Of a stretch of DNA of 64,000 nt, positions 1 through 11,793 are shown one piece after another; position 1 is the first letter of the stretch; every line of letters starts with the position of its first letter. Both the position numbers and the translations under genes were made by a program. The DNA lies in assembly GCA_002682825.1 (NCBI GenBank), contig NOKP01000048.1, positions 62,001 through 126,000 on the forward strand. Direction: 5' to 3'. Below the pieces are notes generated by a model. That model ran no database searches. It worked only from the letters and a program-made list of their open reading frames with translations, and was not told the origin of the DNA. This DNA comes from Neonectria sp. B-13 (lineage: Eukaryota; Ascomycota; Sordariomycetes; Hypocreales; Nectriaceae).

Positions 1-310
1 GGTTTTGGGACGTTGCGAGGTATTTAGGTGGGGTTACTTTTAGGTCTCGTGGACCAGTCGCTGAGGCAGAACCGAAGAAGAGGAAACCTTTCAATGTTTC
101 ATCACAACTCTGATTGATGTTTTAGTTCTTAGTTCTTAGTCACTAGTACTTCTCTGTCTATTCGGATCCTTGTCGTTTGATCACGTACGTCTACAAGCAC
201 AGACACTGCGTCCCTTTGCGGACATACGAATACAGTCAGGTGTGGCGCACTAACACCATCCTACCAAGCTCTGTATTAGACTCGGTTTGACACTTCAACC
301 TTGACGCCTT
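1..310. other. Non-coding flank downstream of the GMC oxidoreductase gene
   Basis: No gene, RNA or repeat is recognisable here. By position it holds the 3' untranslated region and terminator of the leftward-transcribed GMC oxidoreductase gene. Confidence 0.5.
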
Positions 311-2362
311 CTACGCCCACGCTGCCTTAATCAAATCAGCCGCCTTCTCGCCGATTCCGTACGCGGGCATCTGCGTGTGGCCGCTGTGCAACACAGGCAT
401 GATGCTGCAGTCCGCAACCCGGAGGCCCTTGACGCCTTTGACACGCAGCTGCTCGTCAACAACCGACTTGGGGTCAGACGACTTGCCCATGGCACAAGTT
501 CCTGCGGCATGATAGCCTGGGAGTAAAGTTAGCACCAAGTACATAGGGTACTGGTGAGGAAGATGGGAAGGCCACTTACATGTCGTCGCGTTGTCTCTGA
601 CATACGGAACCCAGTCCTCTCTCGTCTGGTAACGGTGATGCGTGTCTTCCGCGGGCCAAGCGCCCTTGACAATGTCCTTGGTTCCGACACCCTCCATGAT
701 GATCTCGTTGCCAAACCTACAAGCTTCCGCGAGCACCTCAACATCTAAGGGGTCAGAAAGGTAGTTGCAGTCGACAACCGGGACCGCAGTAGGGTCGTTG
801 TTCCGCAGCGTGACAGTTCCGCGTGACTTAGGCGCGAACAGCTCAGCAATCATGGAGAATGCGTGCTTGCCGTCGACAGGGAACTTGTCGAACTGCTTGG
901 GCCCGCCGTAGCATTCTGTCGTGAAGAACTCCACGTTGGGCTGCGACGGCGTCAGACCCATCGGGTCGCGGCCGTCCTTCCGCGGTGCCTTCTTCCACAG
1001 CTCTGAGTCGGCCAGGCGCTCGTCCAGACGGGCGAAGGCGAAGATGCCGAAGGGAAACGTAGACAAGAACCCAGCCTTTTGTTCTTTCCAGAGCGCGTAC
1101 GACTTTGCGAATGCGTCTCCGTGGTACACCTGGTGGTCCGTCGTCACGCCCGCCTTTTCGGTTTCGTAGAACATGAAGACGATCAGATGGTCCTGCAGGT
1201 TCTTGCCAACCGCAGGAAGATCGACGAGAGTGGCGATGCCGTGCTTCACGAGCTCATCCTTGGCGCCGATACCACTGCGGTTCAGGATGTTGGGGCTGCA
1301 GTACGCGCCGCCGGAGACAATCACCTCCTTCCGAGCCTTCAATTCGACCACGGTACCATCTGATTTGACGGCCCTGACGCCAGTGGCCTTGAGCTCGCCG
1401 TTCTCGCTCTTCTCGAGGATCACCTTATCTACATGAGTTTCGACCATGAGGTGGAGGTTATCTCTTGGCGGCGCCTTAGTCACAAAGTCCGCTCCAGTCG
1501 TCCGGAGACCTTTGTGGACGGTTCTAACAGCATGCCCGCACCCGTGAGGGTTGTTTCCATGCGAGAACATGTCGTGGTCTAGTGGAAGACCTTTGGACAC
1601 CATGGAGTCCTTGATAAGGTTGGAGATGGGAGCAAGGTCGTGAGGCTCCGTGTGGAGGTGTCCATTGTAACCGTGGGAATCCTTGGACTCCTCGAACCAT
1701 GGCTTGCCATGGAAAGTTTCCGCCTAGAGGATCTGCATTAGCCGTGAAGGAAAAAGGAAAAATTCGGTTGTGCGGGTAACAAAAAAGCAAGGAGTTGCAG
1801 CGATGGAAAGTGCTGAGGTGGGTCAAGAAGATCGGGCTTGTTAAATACCTTGTTAATGTAGCCGAAAAACTCGTCGCCGCTCCAACCTGGGAGGCCCCAA
1901 TCGTCATAGTCCTGCTTGACACCACGGAGGCACAGCGTGCCATTGCATCCAGAGCTGCCACCGAGGAACTTGCCTCGGCTTAGCTTGACCTGTCGGTCGT
2001 TTACGGCAGCCCGCTTCTCCGAGATGACGTTCCAGTCCGTCTCCTTATCAAAGTTCTGGGACCAGCTGGAGGAACGAGTCAGTAGTGCTATTTGGAATTT
2101 AGGATCGGTTTACTTACCCTCCAACCATGTGTACGTTCTCTAGGTTCTCATTGTGTTGGCCAGCCTCAATGACAAGGACCTTGGCATCAGGGTTCTCGGC
2201 AAGCCGCGACGCTACGACGCAACCAGCGGTGCCACCTCTGTTGAAGAAGGTTGTTAGAAGACAGAACGGGCGAGTTTGGGGCTGTCGATCGTGTCTGGGC
2301 AAAAGAGGCCGGTGCAAGACTTACCCGCAGACAATAAAGTCATAAGAATCGGAAGCAGCCAT
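311..2362 (-). CDS. GMC (glucose-methanol-choline) family FAD oxidoreductase, 5 exons, 574 aa
   Basis: GMC enzymes oxidise an alcohol group with FAD and pass electrons to oxygen or an acceptor; the substrate here cannot be told. Exons on the minus strand: 2362-2325, 2237-2118, 2065-1849, 1723-580, 516-311 (1,725 nt). The first two exons join to give the dinucleotide motif CGGGTAGC at residues 12-19. The GMC signature [13 protein letters not shown] is at about 83-95. The C-terminal half has [11 protein letters not shown], then [10 protein letters not shown], placing the likely catalytic histidines at about 509 and 553. The length is normal for the family. No signal peptide is visible, so the enzyme is probably intracellular. 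The last intron (517-579) is 63 bp with no in-frame stop, so a gene caller could read through it and add 21 residues just before the first catalytic histidine. It has no co-directional neighbour within 6 kb. Confidence 0.9.
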
Positions 2363-3946
2363 TATCAAGACTTATTTGTAATGAACAAGGTTAACAAGGC
2401 AGTAAGACGGTGGCGATGATGAGTTGATGATGATCTATCAGGGATGATTGCTCCAACGCAACTCGGCCGCGCTGCCACATCTTTTATATAGGGTCGGAGA
2501 TATGGGAGCCTACCATGTCGCCGGGATTCTGCTGCATACAACTCGCATTGCCAAGGCAGGTAGGCTAAGACAAAACACCAAGCCACCTGAGATTGAGATC
2601 CCCAAGGGCCCTAAAACGGTTGTAACAGTAAGGAAGGACTCTGCTACGCCTATAACACGGCGACTGGTTGCAATCGGCTCTGAGGATGCAACGCAGTCTA
2701 CAGCAAAGATGTGCAGCGCCCTGGTCAGGGTGCCGCCAAGGCCTTGAGAGCGCCCAATCGGACGGCGATCCGTCCCTCCAACGGACCAACATCTTCACCA
2801 TCAACGTTGCACGACCAACAGACGGAGCGACGAGTGCGACTGTGCGGGCAGCAGGGTTCAGTCAAGCCGAATCCCCTTTCTTATGCAGATGCAGATTGGC
2901 TTTCGGGCGGCAGACAGCGCCCGAGAAGGTGACCGAGGTAAATTCTCCGCGCATCTGTCGGCTCAGGGATGGAATGTGGACGCACGCATGGGCCGAGCGA
3001 TATTCGCACTAGACTATACAGGAGCCTACGACGACATACAACCCGGTATTTTGCACATGAGAGGCTGCAACGAAGCGCGGGGCGCCATTGTTAGCCCGGC
3101 GCCACCGTTGACTCCTTCAGGCCTCCGGAGCTTCGACACTTGATGATCACACATTGAATGCATACTGCCTTGGCTGACCGTGTGGACTGCTCTTTGGACT
3201 GCATCGTGGATACATCTTGTTGGGCGCACTCCTATCAGAATTGATGCCCCCCAGCTGAAGTGATAGAGTCTCCCAGCTCCGATTAGATTCAGGCCCCCCG
3301 CCTCGGATCTTGTTTCCAAGGCCTAAATCCGCAAAATACGCCCATGGGAATCTGCATGAGCTGCAACCTACCGGGGGGGTCCCGGACTGCCCCTTGCTGG
3401 GACCTCCGCCACGCAGATGCCGAGATGCCCCAGCCGAGCAGGGTTGTACCTTGCTGCGGCTGGCTCTACCCCAGCCATCAAGACGTAATGGATCTCCGGG
3501 GAATGAAACTGACTCGAGATCCTTGCATGTTTCTGCATGTTAGTCAACGTATCAATCCGCGATGGCTGACACGGCCATGGAATCCTTGCCAGCATGAACA
3601 TGTTCCAGAATCACAAGCACAGGATCCTCAGGGGAGGATGCAACGCTATGTTGGTAGTCAAATACAGGGCGGAATTTGCCTCACCTGTGCCAGCCGTCCT
3701 CCTGTCGTTCTGCTGCATATCCAAGTCTCGACCCACCTCCTCGTGCTGCACAGATGATGCACTAAAGACACCGACTCAAGAACCTTCCAATGGTTTACGG
3801 TAGACTCGCCTGATCGTTACGCCTCTTTTGTACTTGGCATCCCTCAAGGCACTTAACATCCTCGTCTTTCCCCTCCCCCACGAACAACCCAGGGATCACT
3901 GAGCGACCTCTGCCACACAACTCCCCTTCGACATCCACACTCGATC
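2363..3946. other. Divergent intergenic region between the GMC gene and the membrane-protein gene
   Basis: It holds the promoters of two divergent genes. Short open frames occur on both strands but show no recognisable protein or consistent splice structure. A C/T-rich stretch at about 3840-3900 probably belongs to the promoter or leader of the rightward gene. Confidence 0.5.
2481..2490 (-). promoter_or_regulatory. TATA box of the GMC oxidoreductase gene
   Basis: On the minus strand this reads TATATAAAAG, about 120 bp upstream of the ATG at 2362. It is a near-consensus TATA element at a plausible distance, and no competing element is closer. Confidence 0.5.
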
Positions 3947-5483
3947 ATGGCCACGCCTTTCCAGACCGAGGCCTGGACCGAGTACGGCATTGGATCGTTG
4001 ATTTTGATTCTGCGGTATTTCGCACGATGGAAGACGGTTGGCTTCAAGAGCTGGCAAGGCGACGACTTGTTCGCTATCCTATCCCTGGTATTCTGGACCG
4101 TAAGCAATCCTTCTCTTCCGAGCTAACCGCTGGGCGCCCCTAACGAATCCGGTTTCATGCAGGCTGAGTTGGTCATGTTGGAGCTCATCGGTAAGTTATG
4201 CTTCCAGGTTGAACCACGACCACTAGTTCCCACCGTGTTGGTTGTGGGCATTCGAACACTGTTGCTGATCATTTCTCAGGACAAAACGGGACAAACATCG
4301 GTGTCACGAACGAAATGGGCGCCGCCTTGACAGACGAGGAGATTGCGAGGCGAGAGTTCGGATCGAAATGCCTTCTTGCGGGCTGGAACTTCTACGTGAC
4401 CCTTATTTGGTGTCTCAAGGGAACGATGCTTTGCTTTTACAATCGAATGACGTACGCCCGATCCCCTACACGCAACGCAGACCAGACGTCGCGAATGGGC
4501 TAACAAGACAACTAGACTCGGATTGAAACAACAGAAGATTGTTAAATGGACGATATACGTAACAATCGTCGCCTATGTAGGCGTCGTGGCTGTCATCTGG
4601 GGCCACTGCTCTCCCGTCCACAAGAACTGGCAAGTAGTGCCATTCGCTGGTGGTAAGTTTGATTGTGAACTGGCAACAGAATCTACAAGACAGTTCTAAC
4701 CCGGAGCAGATCAATGCACTCTTGCGGTTGCCAATTACATAACCCTTGTGGTACTCAACATCTCGTAAGTGCAACTCTATCCACGTGGCAGTATGCCTGC
4801 CGTGCAGCAATGCCTGCTGTGCAACACCACATGCTGATATTCAATGCAGTACCGATTTCGTCATTGTCTGCATTCCTCTACCTTTGCTCTGGACAGTCAA
4901 GCTCAGCATCAAGAGGAAGTTGATCATCGGCGTCCTCTTGTGCTCCGGTGTCTTCATAATGATCGCCACATTGTTGCGCTGCATCCTCTCACTTAGAGAT
5001 ATTCAAGGCATCAACACGAGCACAATTTGGGCCATTCGAGAAACGGTAAATCTCCCCACCCTACCTCCTAGAAATTCCCATCCCTCCAACTTTGCTAACT
5101 CGTCACAGTTCGTCGGTATTATCGCAGTCAACGCCGCCGCCATCAAGCCTCTATTCTCAGCATCCCGCTGGATCGCGTCCAGCAAAGGAAGCAGTGGCAA
5201 CTATAAGTCGAGTAACTACGCCGCGAATAGATACGGACACCCCTTGAGCAACCTTGGTGGCTCGGGCGCGCACCCGAGCGTGAGTTCGAACCGCCACCGC
5301 AAGATGATGACGGATCTGGGAGACAACTCCAGCGAGGAGCATATCGTCCAGAAGCCGGACTACAAAGGGTTCCAGAGTGACGTTCGAGCGGCGAGTACGA
5401 ACAGCGAAGGCAGTCACCAAAATGGTATCATGGTTACGAGGGAGTATGAGGTTAGTCCAGGGAAGTCAACGTTGGATGTGTAA
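3947..5483 (+). CDS. Fungal rhodopsin-domain (PTH11/SAT4-like) integral membrane protein, 7 exons, 371 aa
   Basis: Exons: 3947-4099, 4163-4190, 4280-4451, 4516-4652, 4710-4764, 4850-5045, 5109-5483 (1,116 nt). The spliced product fits the fungal seven-helix 'rhodopsin' domain family: an early RYFARW segment, the GDDLFAI motif at about residues 39-45, a cysteine-bearing loop (GHCSPVHKNW), DQCTLAVANY, a long hydrophobic segment around DFVIVCIPLPLLW, and a closing FVGIIAVNAAAIKPLF helix. A polar serine-rich cytoplasmic tail of about 100 residues follows. Family members sit in the plasma membrane, and some are G-protein-coupled receptors such as Pth11. No CFEM cysteine domain is present, so receptor function is not shown. 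Six introns in a gene this size is high but usual for the family. It is transcribed away from the GMC gene. Confidence 0.85.
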
Positions 5484-8400
5484 GATATAATGGATCGACA
5501 AAGAATGTACTTATAGATTGTCTTAATATTGGCCACCCATACAACCCATATTGATGGGCTTGGTCCCGCAGTCGGATGTATCCAACTGAGGTATTTATTT
5601 TGTCTTGTAACGTCTAGTCTTATCGCTGCATAAAGCTGAAGTGATGGAATTATCCAGTTCGACTGGATTAAGGACACTGACAGACACGCACTTCTCCGTG
5701 GCACTCGCAACTGTTTGAGGATATGATGAGTATTAACGTAAAAAAGAAAATTTTATCGTCCTCTCATTCAATCAACACTAATTTTTGTTGTATTGTGTCG
5801 CACGACGCAGAAAATGCCAAGCCGGTCTCGCCAGCGCAAGTCGCGTGCGTCAAGGTATGGTTCTCATTGAGGTAACAACGTGGAGACCGATCAATTGCAA
5901 TAACAGAGGGTTTTGGCTTGGAGTACTGGAATAAAGTAAGCGTAAATACTCTCACGACGCACAAAAACTATGTTTCGAGATCAAATGTCAGTTGGGAGTG
6001 CTGGCAACCGCGTTGGCTTATCGTCTCGAGCGCGAGTAGCCGAGGCACTATTGGCCTCATCTTTACGGGCCTGTAATTTCTGCCTAGTGTACAGTCGAAG
6101 CTGATGTAACTCAGATGAGTTGAACATCTAGCCATCCAGACATCTCGCCCCTCATCAAGTTACCTCCTCGTTGTACTAAGTTTTGGACTGCGGAGACTTC
6201 CACTTTTGCCAGAAGTTTCAACACCACGTAGACGCTGCCGCCCCATTTCCATGCAGAGCTTGAACACTTACAAGTTAATTTCTTTGGGGGTGATTATCCA
6301 GAAAATGCTGAATATCGTCTCTCTGTTGGCAATGCACCGCTCCACCTCGTTCTCCGGTTCGTTGTAAAGTAGCCGCAAGGCATACGGCTGAGTGACATCT
6401 CCAAGACACCCTTACAACCAGGTTCTTGGGAAGAACCTTCTCATGATAGGTTTAGGAGCCAGAGAAATACCAAGTGCAACGGTCTGGAACTTTTGATGGT
6501 ACGTCCCACCCCTATCAAAGCTTGCCTTCGTAGAATTCTATCCCCATACCACGCTCTCAAGATTCAACGTTACAACCATGACAGCGCACACCGCTCTCCG
6601 GGCCTTAGTAGATCATTTCAAATGGCTATAATAGTATAGCTAGAGGAAATTGTGTGACAGATATTTGTGCGGTAGATAGAAACGCAGTGCCAGTCGCCGC
6701 CGTTGGGAGGATAGCCATGACATGAATAGTGCTATCACTCAATATGAATGGTAGCGCCTGCACGGTATTCTTTGAGCTTGAAAATGTTAGAATGCCACCC
6801 CTAGGACCTTGAAGCTTTCGTTGGTGGGAGCATACTCGCCAACTTACGTTTAGCCTGCCGAAGCGAACCACGCGCTGGCGACCAGCTTCGACGCAGCAAT
6901 TGAAAGCAATGCGACGCATGTTGTCCCCTTACCGGAAGCTTATGTATGCAGAAAGATAAACAGCCATCAACATACACAGAGAAATACGTGCAGCGCACAC
7001 ACGCATACGCACACAATCCTCTCCACCGACGCCCCTTTCAACCGTCGAGTTCCCGGTACGCCGCTGTTCTCGAAAGGACAGCGATATGACCTCCTCAAGC
7101 TTCCACTCTTGCATCCAGCGTCACCTTGTCTATATGCCCAGTCACGGAGGAAGAAACCAACCCCTCGCATTCACAATCTCAAGAAATTCTCAAACCCAGC
7201 AGATGAACGAGGACTTCTACGGAAGCTAGATAAATGAGCCGGAAAGGAGCTGAAATTAATGTCAATAAACATCCGGTACACTCAACCTCGAATTGAAGAA
7301 GCTTTGTATAGGAATGGTGACCTCAGGCTTCTGGTATTATGTGTTTCAGGCTCTGGCTCGAACCCCATGTCTTTCTGTTCATGATCGCCTGTGCAGGTAT
7401 GGGAGCTCGAGGAAAGTTGGAATTCTAAGGCATAAATTGCCCAGCCCCTATGGGTATTGTACACCTCAAGCTGGACAAGTTGGCAATTCTGGCCGTCTTT
7501 AGTAGAGGTCGATTCTCCACATCGGGACGGCCCGTGCCGTTGCTAGAACACCCTATGGCCAAGAAAGAGTGAAAGACTGCCGTCACAGAGTATATGTTTT
7601 GGAATGCCACCCTACTCTACCATGGACAAAGCGGGCAGTACTGTGAATATGGAAGGCACACTGCTGATGACCAAAACTCCCATCAGGAAATTGGCAGCTG
7701 AATATATTTATATACTTTGAAACCACTACGGCTAGAGAGTTGAGGATAGCATCCCCACGGATGACGCACATGTTTGTTTTGGCTTAGTGCCAAATTTGAA
7801 GCCGAGTTAGACTCCAGCATCGAAGAGAGTCTCCCGCAATGTCCATCGAAGGATACGACTACTCGATCTGAGGGTGGAAAGGAAGTGACAAACTCGATGA
7901 GATATGGAACCCCCCTTGAGTAAAGCAACATTTATCTTATCCCAAGCCCCTGTTATGTTAAACATTCTCACTGGGTTATATAGTTGGCCTTGCTCGAGTG
8001 TGAGTACTTAAAAGCTTTGTTGCAGATCTCGAAATTTTGAGTAAATTTAATGACAGAAGACGTAGATGGGTGTGCTAAATTCACGACAGTCTCGAAGAAC
8101 TGATTGGCATGGACATTATTTTGGGTGCTGGGGAGCCGGGAGATGTAGTGATGGCCGAGGAACGCAACGCTGGGTTGAGAAAGTTTGGTGATGACTAGAC
8201 AGTTGGATGCCAACCGGGTTGAGGGGGATAAGCAAACGGCACAAGTTATTTCCCTGTTTCCAGGACCCCCAAGTAGTGGGTGATGGTCGCAAAGTTTCGG
8301 GTGTTTAGGAGGTGGGATCTGTCGTGGGCTTCGGTGGTATGGGTGGAGTACTGTTTGTTGGCCTCGACGGAGCGGCTTTTGTCTCCAGGATGCTTAGGAT

Positions 8401-8930
8401 AGCATTCTTAACGCCGGTGGAACGTAGGAGTGTCAGAAAGACTGCGGCTTTGTGTGTTTAACGACATTCTAATGTAGAGAGTTGTAAATCAGTGCCTCAA
8501 TCGATAATTTGTAAGACTGCACTAGGACTAGTCGTACACTTGATTCGAAGACGTCTTCAACCAGTAACTTTCTTGCAGTGCCGGGATCATCATCAAAAGG
8601 TTGCCACGGATTGCATTTTCCGACTTTGGCGAAGACGCAGCAATGGTGAACCAATTGGGCTTCGCGGATTGTTCTTGGTCTTCGGAAATCAAGCCCGAAC
8701 GCTACTGCAACAAATGCGACTAAGGCAGCCCTGCGGAGCCAAGGTCCATTGACACTGCAGCCAATCATGCCCAGATATTAGCATTCGGAGTAAAGTCGTG
8801 ATCCTCGCGCAGTCACTGTTGAAGCCAAGTGATGTTTGTAAATGTGATACTATTAATTCATTCAGATAGTTAAATCAGTTGGGCTTAGCTCTATATTTCC
8901 GTACAATATTCTATGCTTTTGTTTTGTTTT
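5484..8930. other. Long intergenic stretch, no gene supported
   Basis: About 3.4 kb between two convergent genes. Only short open frames are present on either strand, none recognisable. Fragments with a coding feel on the minus strand at about 7968-8460 are interrupted by stops and match no family I know. No tRNA, tandem array or transposon ends were seen. It could hold a degraded gene or non-coding transcripts. Confidence 0.45.
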
Positions 8931-10045
8931 TTACAACTTGACGCTTTCAAGGCGGCGGCCCGTCTCGTCGAAGTTGATCTTCTGTCCCGAGTTTAAGCTC
9001 TCCTGGAGGGCGCAACCGATCTTGACAGCCTGAACAGCGCCAGTCAGCTTGAAGGGCAGCTTATTGTTATCAAGGCAGGCGGCAGTGAACTCGTTGGCCT
9101 CGGTGACGAAGGCGTTCTCGAAGCGGCCGTAGTAGTCGTGGGGGATCTCACGGCGGACACCAGTAAGCTCGTGCAGCTCAACGAGAGTACCGGAGGGGTT
9201 GGCATTGACAGCAAGCTTGCCATCGGTACCGATGATCTCAGTCATATCGTGCTGGCCAGCAGCCATCATGCGAGAAGAGTAGAAGTAGGCGATCTTGCCA
9301 CCCCAGAACTCAACAATGCCCACACCGTTGTCAACATCTTTGTGCTTGCGCAGCTCCGGCTGCACGGCGGTGATACCAGCAGCGACGACGCTCTTGACGA
9401 TGGAGTCCTGGCCGAAGAACCACAGGGCAAGATCGATATCGTGAATGTTGCAGTCGACGAAAATGCCACCGCTGAACTCGGCGTATGCGACGAAGAAGCC
9501 TGAGGGGTCGAGCTTATCACAAGTCTGGGAGCGGAAGACGGAAGGGCGGCCAATGCCACCGTTGTCCATGCGGTTGAAGGCGTCTCGGTACGAGGCGTCG
9601 AAACGGCGGGAGAAGCCGCACATGACCTTCAGGTGAGGCTTCTTGACGGCGGCGTCAACGACAGATTGCGACTGTCAAGAAGTTAGCAACGGATTTCGCT
9701 GACGGGGGTTGTTAGGAGGGCGCTAACAATCTCGACGCTGGTGCTGAGGGGCTTCTCGCACAGAACGTGCTTGCCAGCCTCAATTGCCTTGATGGCCTCC
9801 TCAGCGTGGGCCGTGGTGACAGTAGCAACAACGACAGCCTGGAGGCCGGGGTGCTTCAGCATCTCATCGTAGTCGGTGTAGATGGTGACGCCCTCAAGGT
9901 GGACGTGGGCCCACTCGACTTCCTTCTGGACAGGAGTGAAGGCGGCGACGAGCTCGGCGCGGGGAGTTCGGTTGTGGAAGTTGAGGGCGTGACGAGCACC
10001 CATGCGGCCGAGACCGGCGCAGGCGACCTGGAGCTTAGGAGCCAT
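8931..10045 (-). CDS. Gfo/Idh/MocA oxidoreductase, myo-inositol 2-dehydrogenase-like, 2 exons, 352 aa
   Basis: Predicted NAD(P)-dependent oxidation of a cyclic polyol or sugar; inositol to scyllo-inosose is the best guess. Exons on the minus strand: 10045-9728 and 9671-8931, with a 56-bp intron. The N-terminal Rossmann motif GLGRMGARHA lies at about residues 11-20. The CEKPLS motif at about 97-102 supplies the conserved catalytic lysine. GGIFVDCNIHDIDLALWFFG in the middle carries the Asp and His that complete the IolG-type active site. The length is typical. The ATG at 10045 directly precedes the Rossmann strand, and longer upstream reading lacks a better start. The next gene upstream on the same strand is a myo-inositol-type transporter, which supports inositol as substrate. 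Other Gfo/Idh/MocA substrates (glucose, xylose, aldose dimers) cannot be excluded. Confidence 0.88.
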
Positions 10046-11793
10046 TGTGAAATTGAGCGTGGGGGAGGATGGAAGAAAGCTGGTTCGACTGGAAGCGCAG
10101 GTTCTTGACTGAGACAAGGAATTGAGCCGAAAGTACAGGAGAGGAGGGTCTGAGGAGTCAGTTGGGTGCTTGGAGAAGGCAAGATGCAGAAGAAGCAGTC
10201 CTGAGCGAGCCCCAGAATCTTATACCATGAGAATCGGCTTTCGGAGAACTCGCTGCTCCACGCCAACGCGTGCGACTATCGGCTTCCCGCGTCCCAGAGA
10301 GCAGAGTCCCAAGACAAGCCTCAAGCCTCAGGCCCATGGCCGTCGGCGCCGAGGCGGAGTCGCATGCGGTGGCTGTCACCGCAGTCACAAGATCGACACC
10401 ATGGTCGTAGGTCGGACACGGTTCCAGCCAATGGATAAGGCCAGCGGGAAGGATTAGCAGCAGTGAGCGCTGCGGGCTTGTGAATCCGATCTCACCAAGT
10501 CTGCATCGTGAAGTGCTCCAAGTGCTCGAGGTTTGGTTGGACGGGTGGGGTCGAGGAGGCGGTGGAGCCACCGATGGAGTCGGTGACGGGGCCGGGCGCA
10601 GAGGCAGCTGTCGCTCTCCAGTTGAAGCAGGAACGGCCGATGTGGGGATCTCCGGATTAGGCAATTTTCCAAAATGCTGGTTCCCAGGGAGGCACGTACC
10701 CTGGTAGGAGGAGGTGTGGGTTAGCCTGATGTTAGCCCCGCAAAGAACAGTCCTGTGTCGTTTCCCCATCTCCCATGACTCTCTTATGACTCGGGCAATT
10801 CGGAGAGGAGCAGCCCTCGAGTAATCCCCACGGCGTGATTAGGAAGGAATGGCCGGTCGGAGACCACAGCGAGGAGGGGATAGATAGACTGGGGGGTTTG
10901 GGGCTGGAGTTTGGAGGTAGCCTGTATCCGTGGCGAGCCATGGACTTTCCAGTTGGTGGGGGAAGGCCTGGGCTGTCGGAGAAACTGTCTTGTTTGGAAA
11001 AGTGGCTGGAACTCTGCCTGTTCTCCTCATTTGGCAGTTTCCTAATGCTGTTGCTGCGGGGGCACGTTGATAATGCACGTTGAGGCCACGGCCCGCACTC
11101 TTTCCCACTAAGTACTCACCTTGTGTGAACGGTCATGTGTACAGACTACCTTACTTTTAAGGCGACGGAAAACAGGCCGTCCATTTATGCATCTTCTAGT
11201 CTATCCCCCCATCTCGAAGTTGATACCCGAGATTTCACGTGCAACATTCAGCATGTTCTGCGTTGGTCTGCCGCACGAGACTTTTAGTAGCCCAGAGTTC
11301 TGGAAACGTGCAGTTTTACCCCGACCACGAGACGATCAAGTCTACTGCAGCAAGTCTACATGAGCGCGTACGAATACTCAACCCCATCATCAAGTCACCA
11401 CGACGATGAATAGATTACCAAGTAAATGGAGACGGCACTTGTCATCTCAGCAAATAAGATGCCTCGTCACTAAAAATACACAACACACTCGGTACCTGAG
11501 TTTTACCACGTTGCAGTTAGCCCATCTCCCTTATTATCTGGCACTAATTTCTCTCATCGCTATACCCAACCGCAGTCCGCTTTACACCTCCAGTCGTCCT
11601 TCAAGTTCTCTGCATCACTCGTCTTATCTCTCCCTGGACGTCTCTCCCTTTCAATTACCACCCTGACATCACAATAACAGCACAAGTCAGATTGCCTTAA
11701 ATAAAGAATGAATTGGTAGACTATGAGTTTATCAGATTTACATAGAGGGCTAGTTAGGCCCTACTCGATAATACCCTAACAACCTTTTTGCCC
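10046..11793. other. Intergenic region between the transporter and the dehydrogenase
   Basis: About 1.7 kb holding the promoter of the dehydrogenase and the 3' end of the transporter gene. Overlapping open frames on both strands at about 10120-11100 reflect GC-rich sequence. None has a domain or splice structure I can support. Confidence 0.5.
10219..10225 (-). promoter_or_regulatory. TATA-like box of the inositol dehydrogenase-like gene
   Basis: The minus strand reads TATAAGA about 175 bp upstream of the ATG at 10045. The neighbouring transporter has a TATAAG at nearly the same distance from its own ATG, in keeping with inducible, co-expressed genes. Confidence 0.4.

Noticed and set aside
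7968..8460. Minus-strand fragments that look partly coding
   Set aside because: Stops interrupt every frame and no protein family is recognisable; could be a worn gene relic but not supportable.
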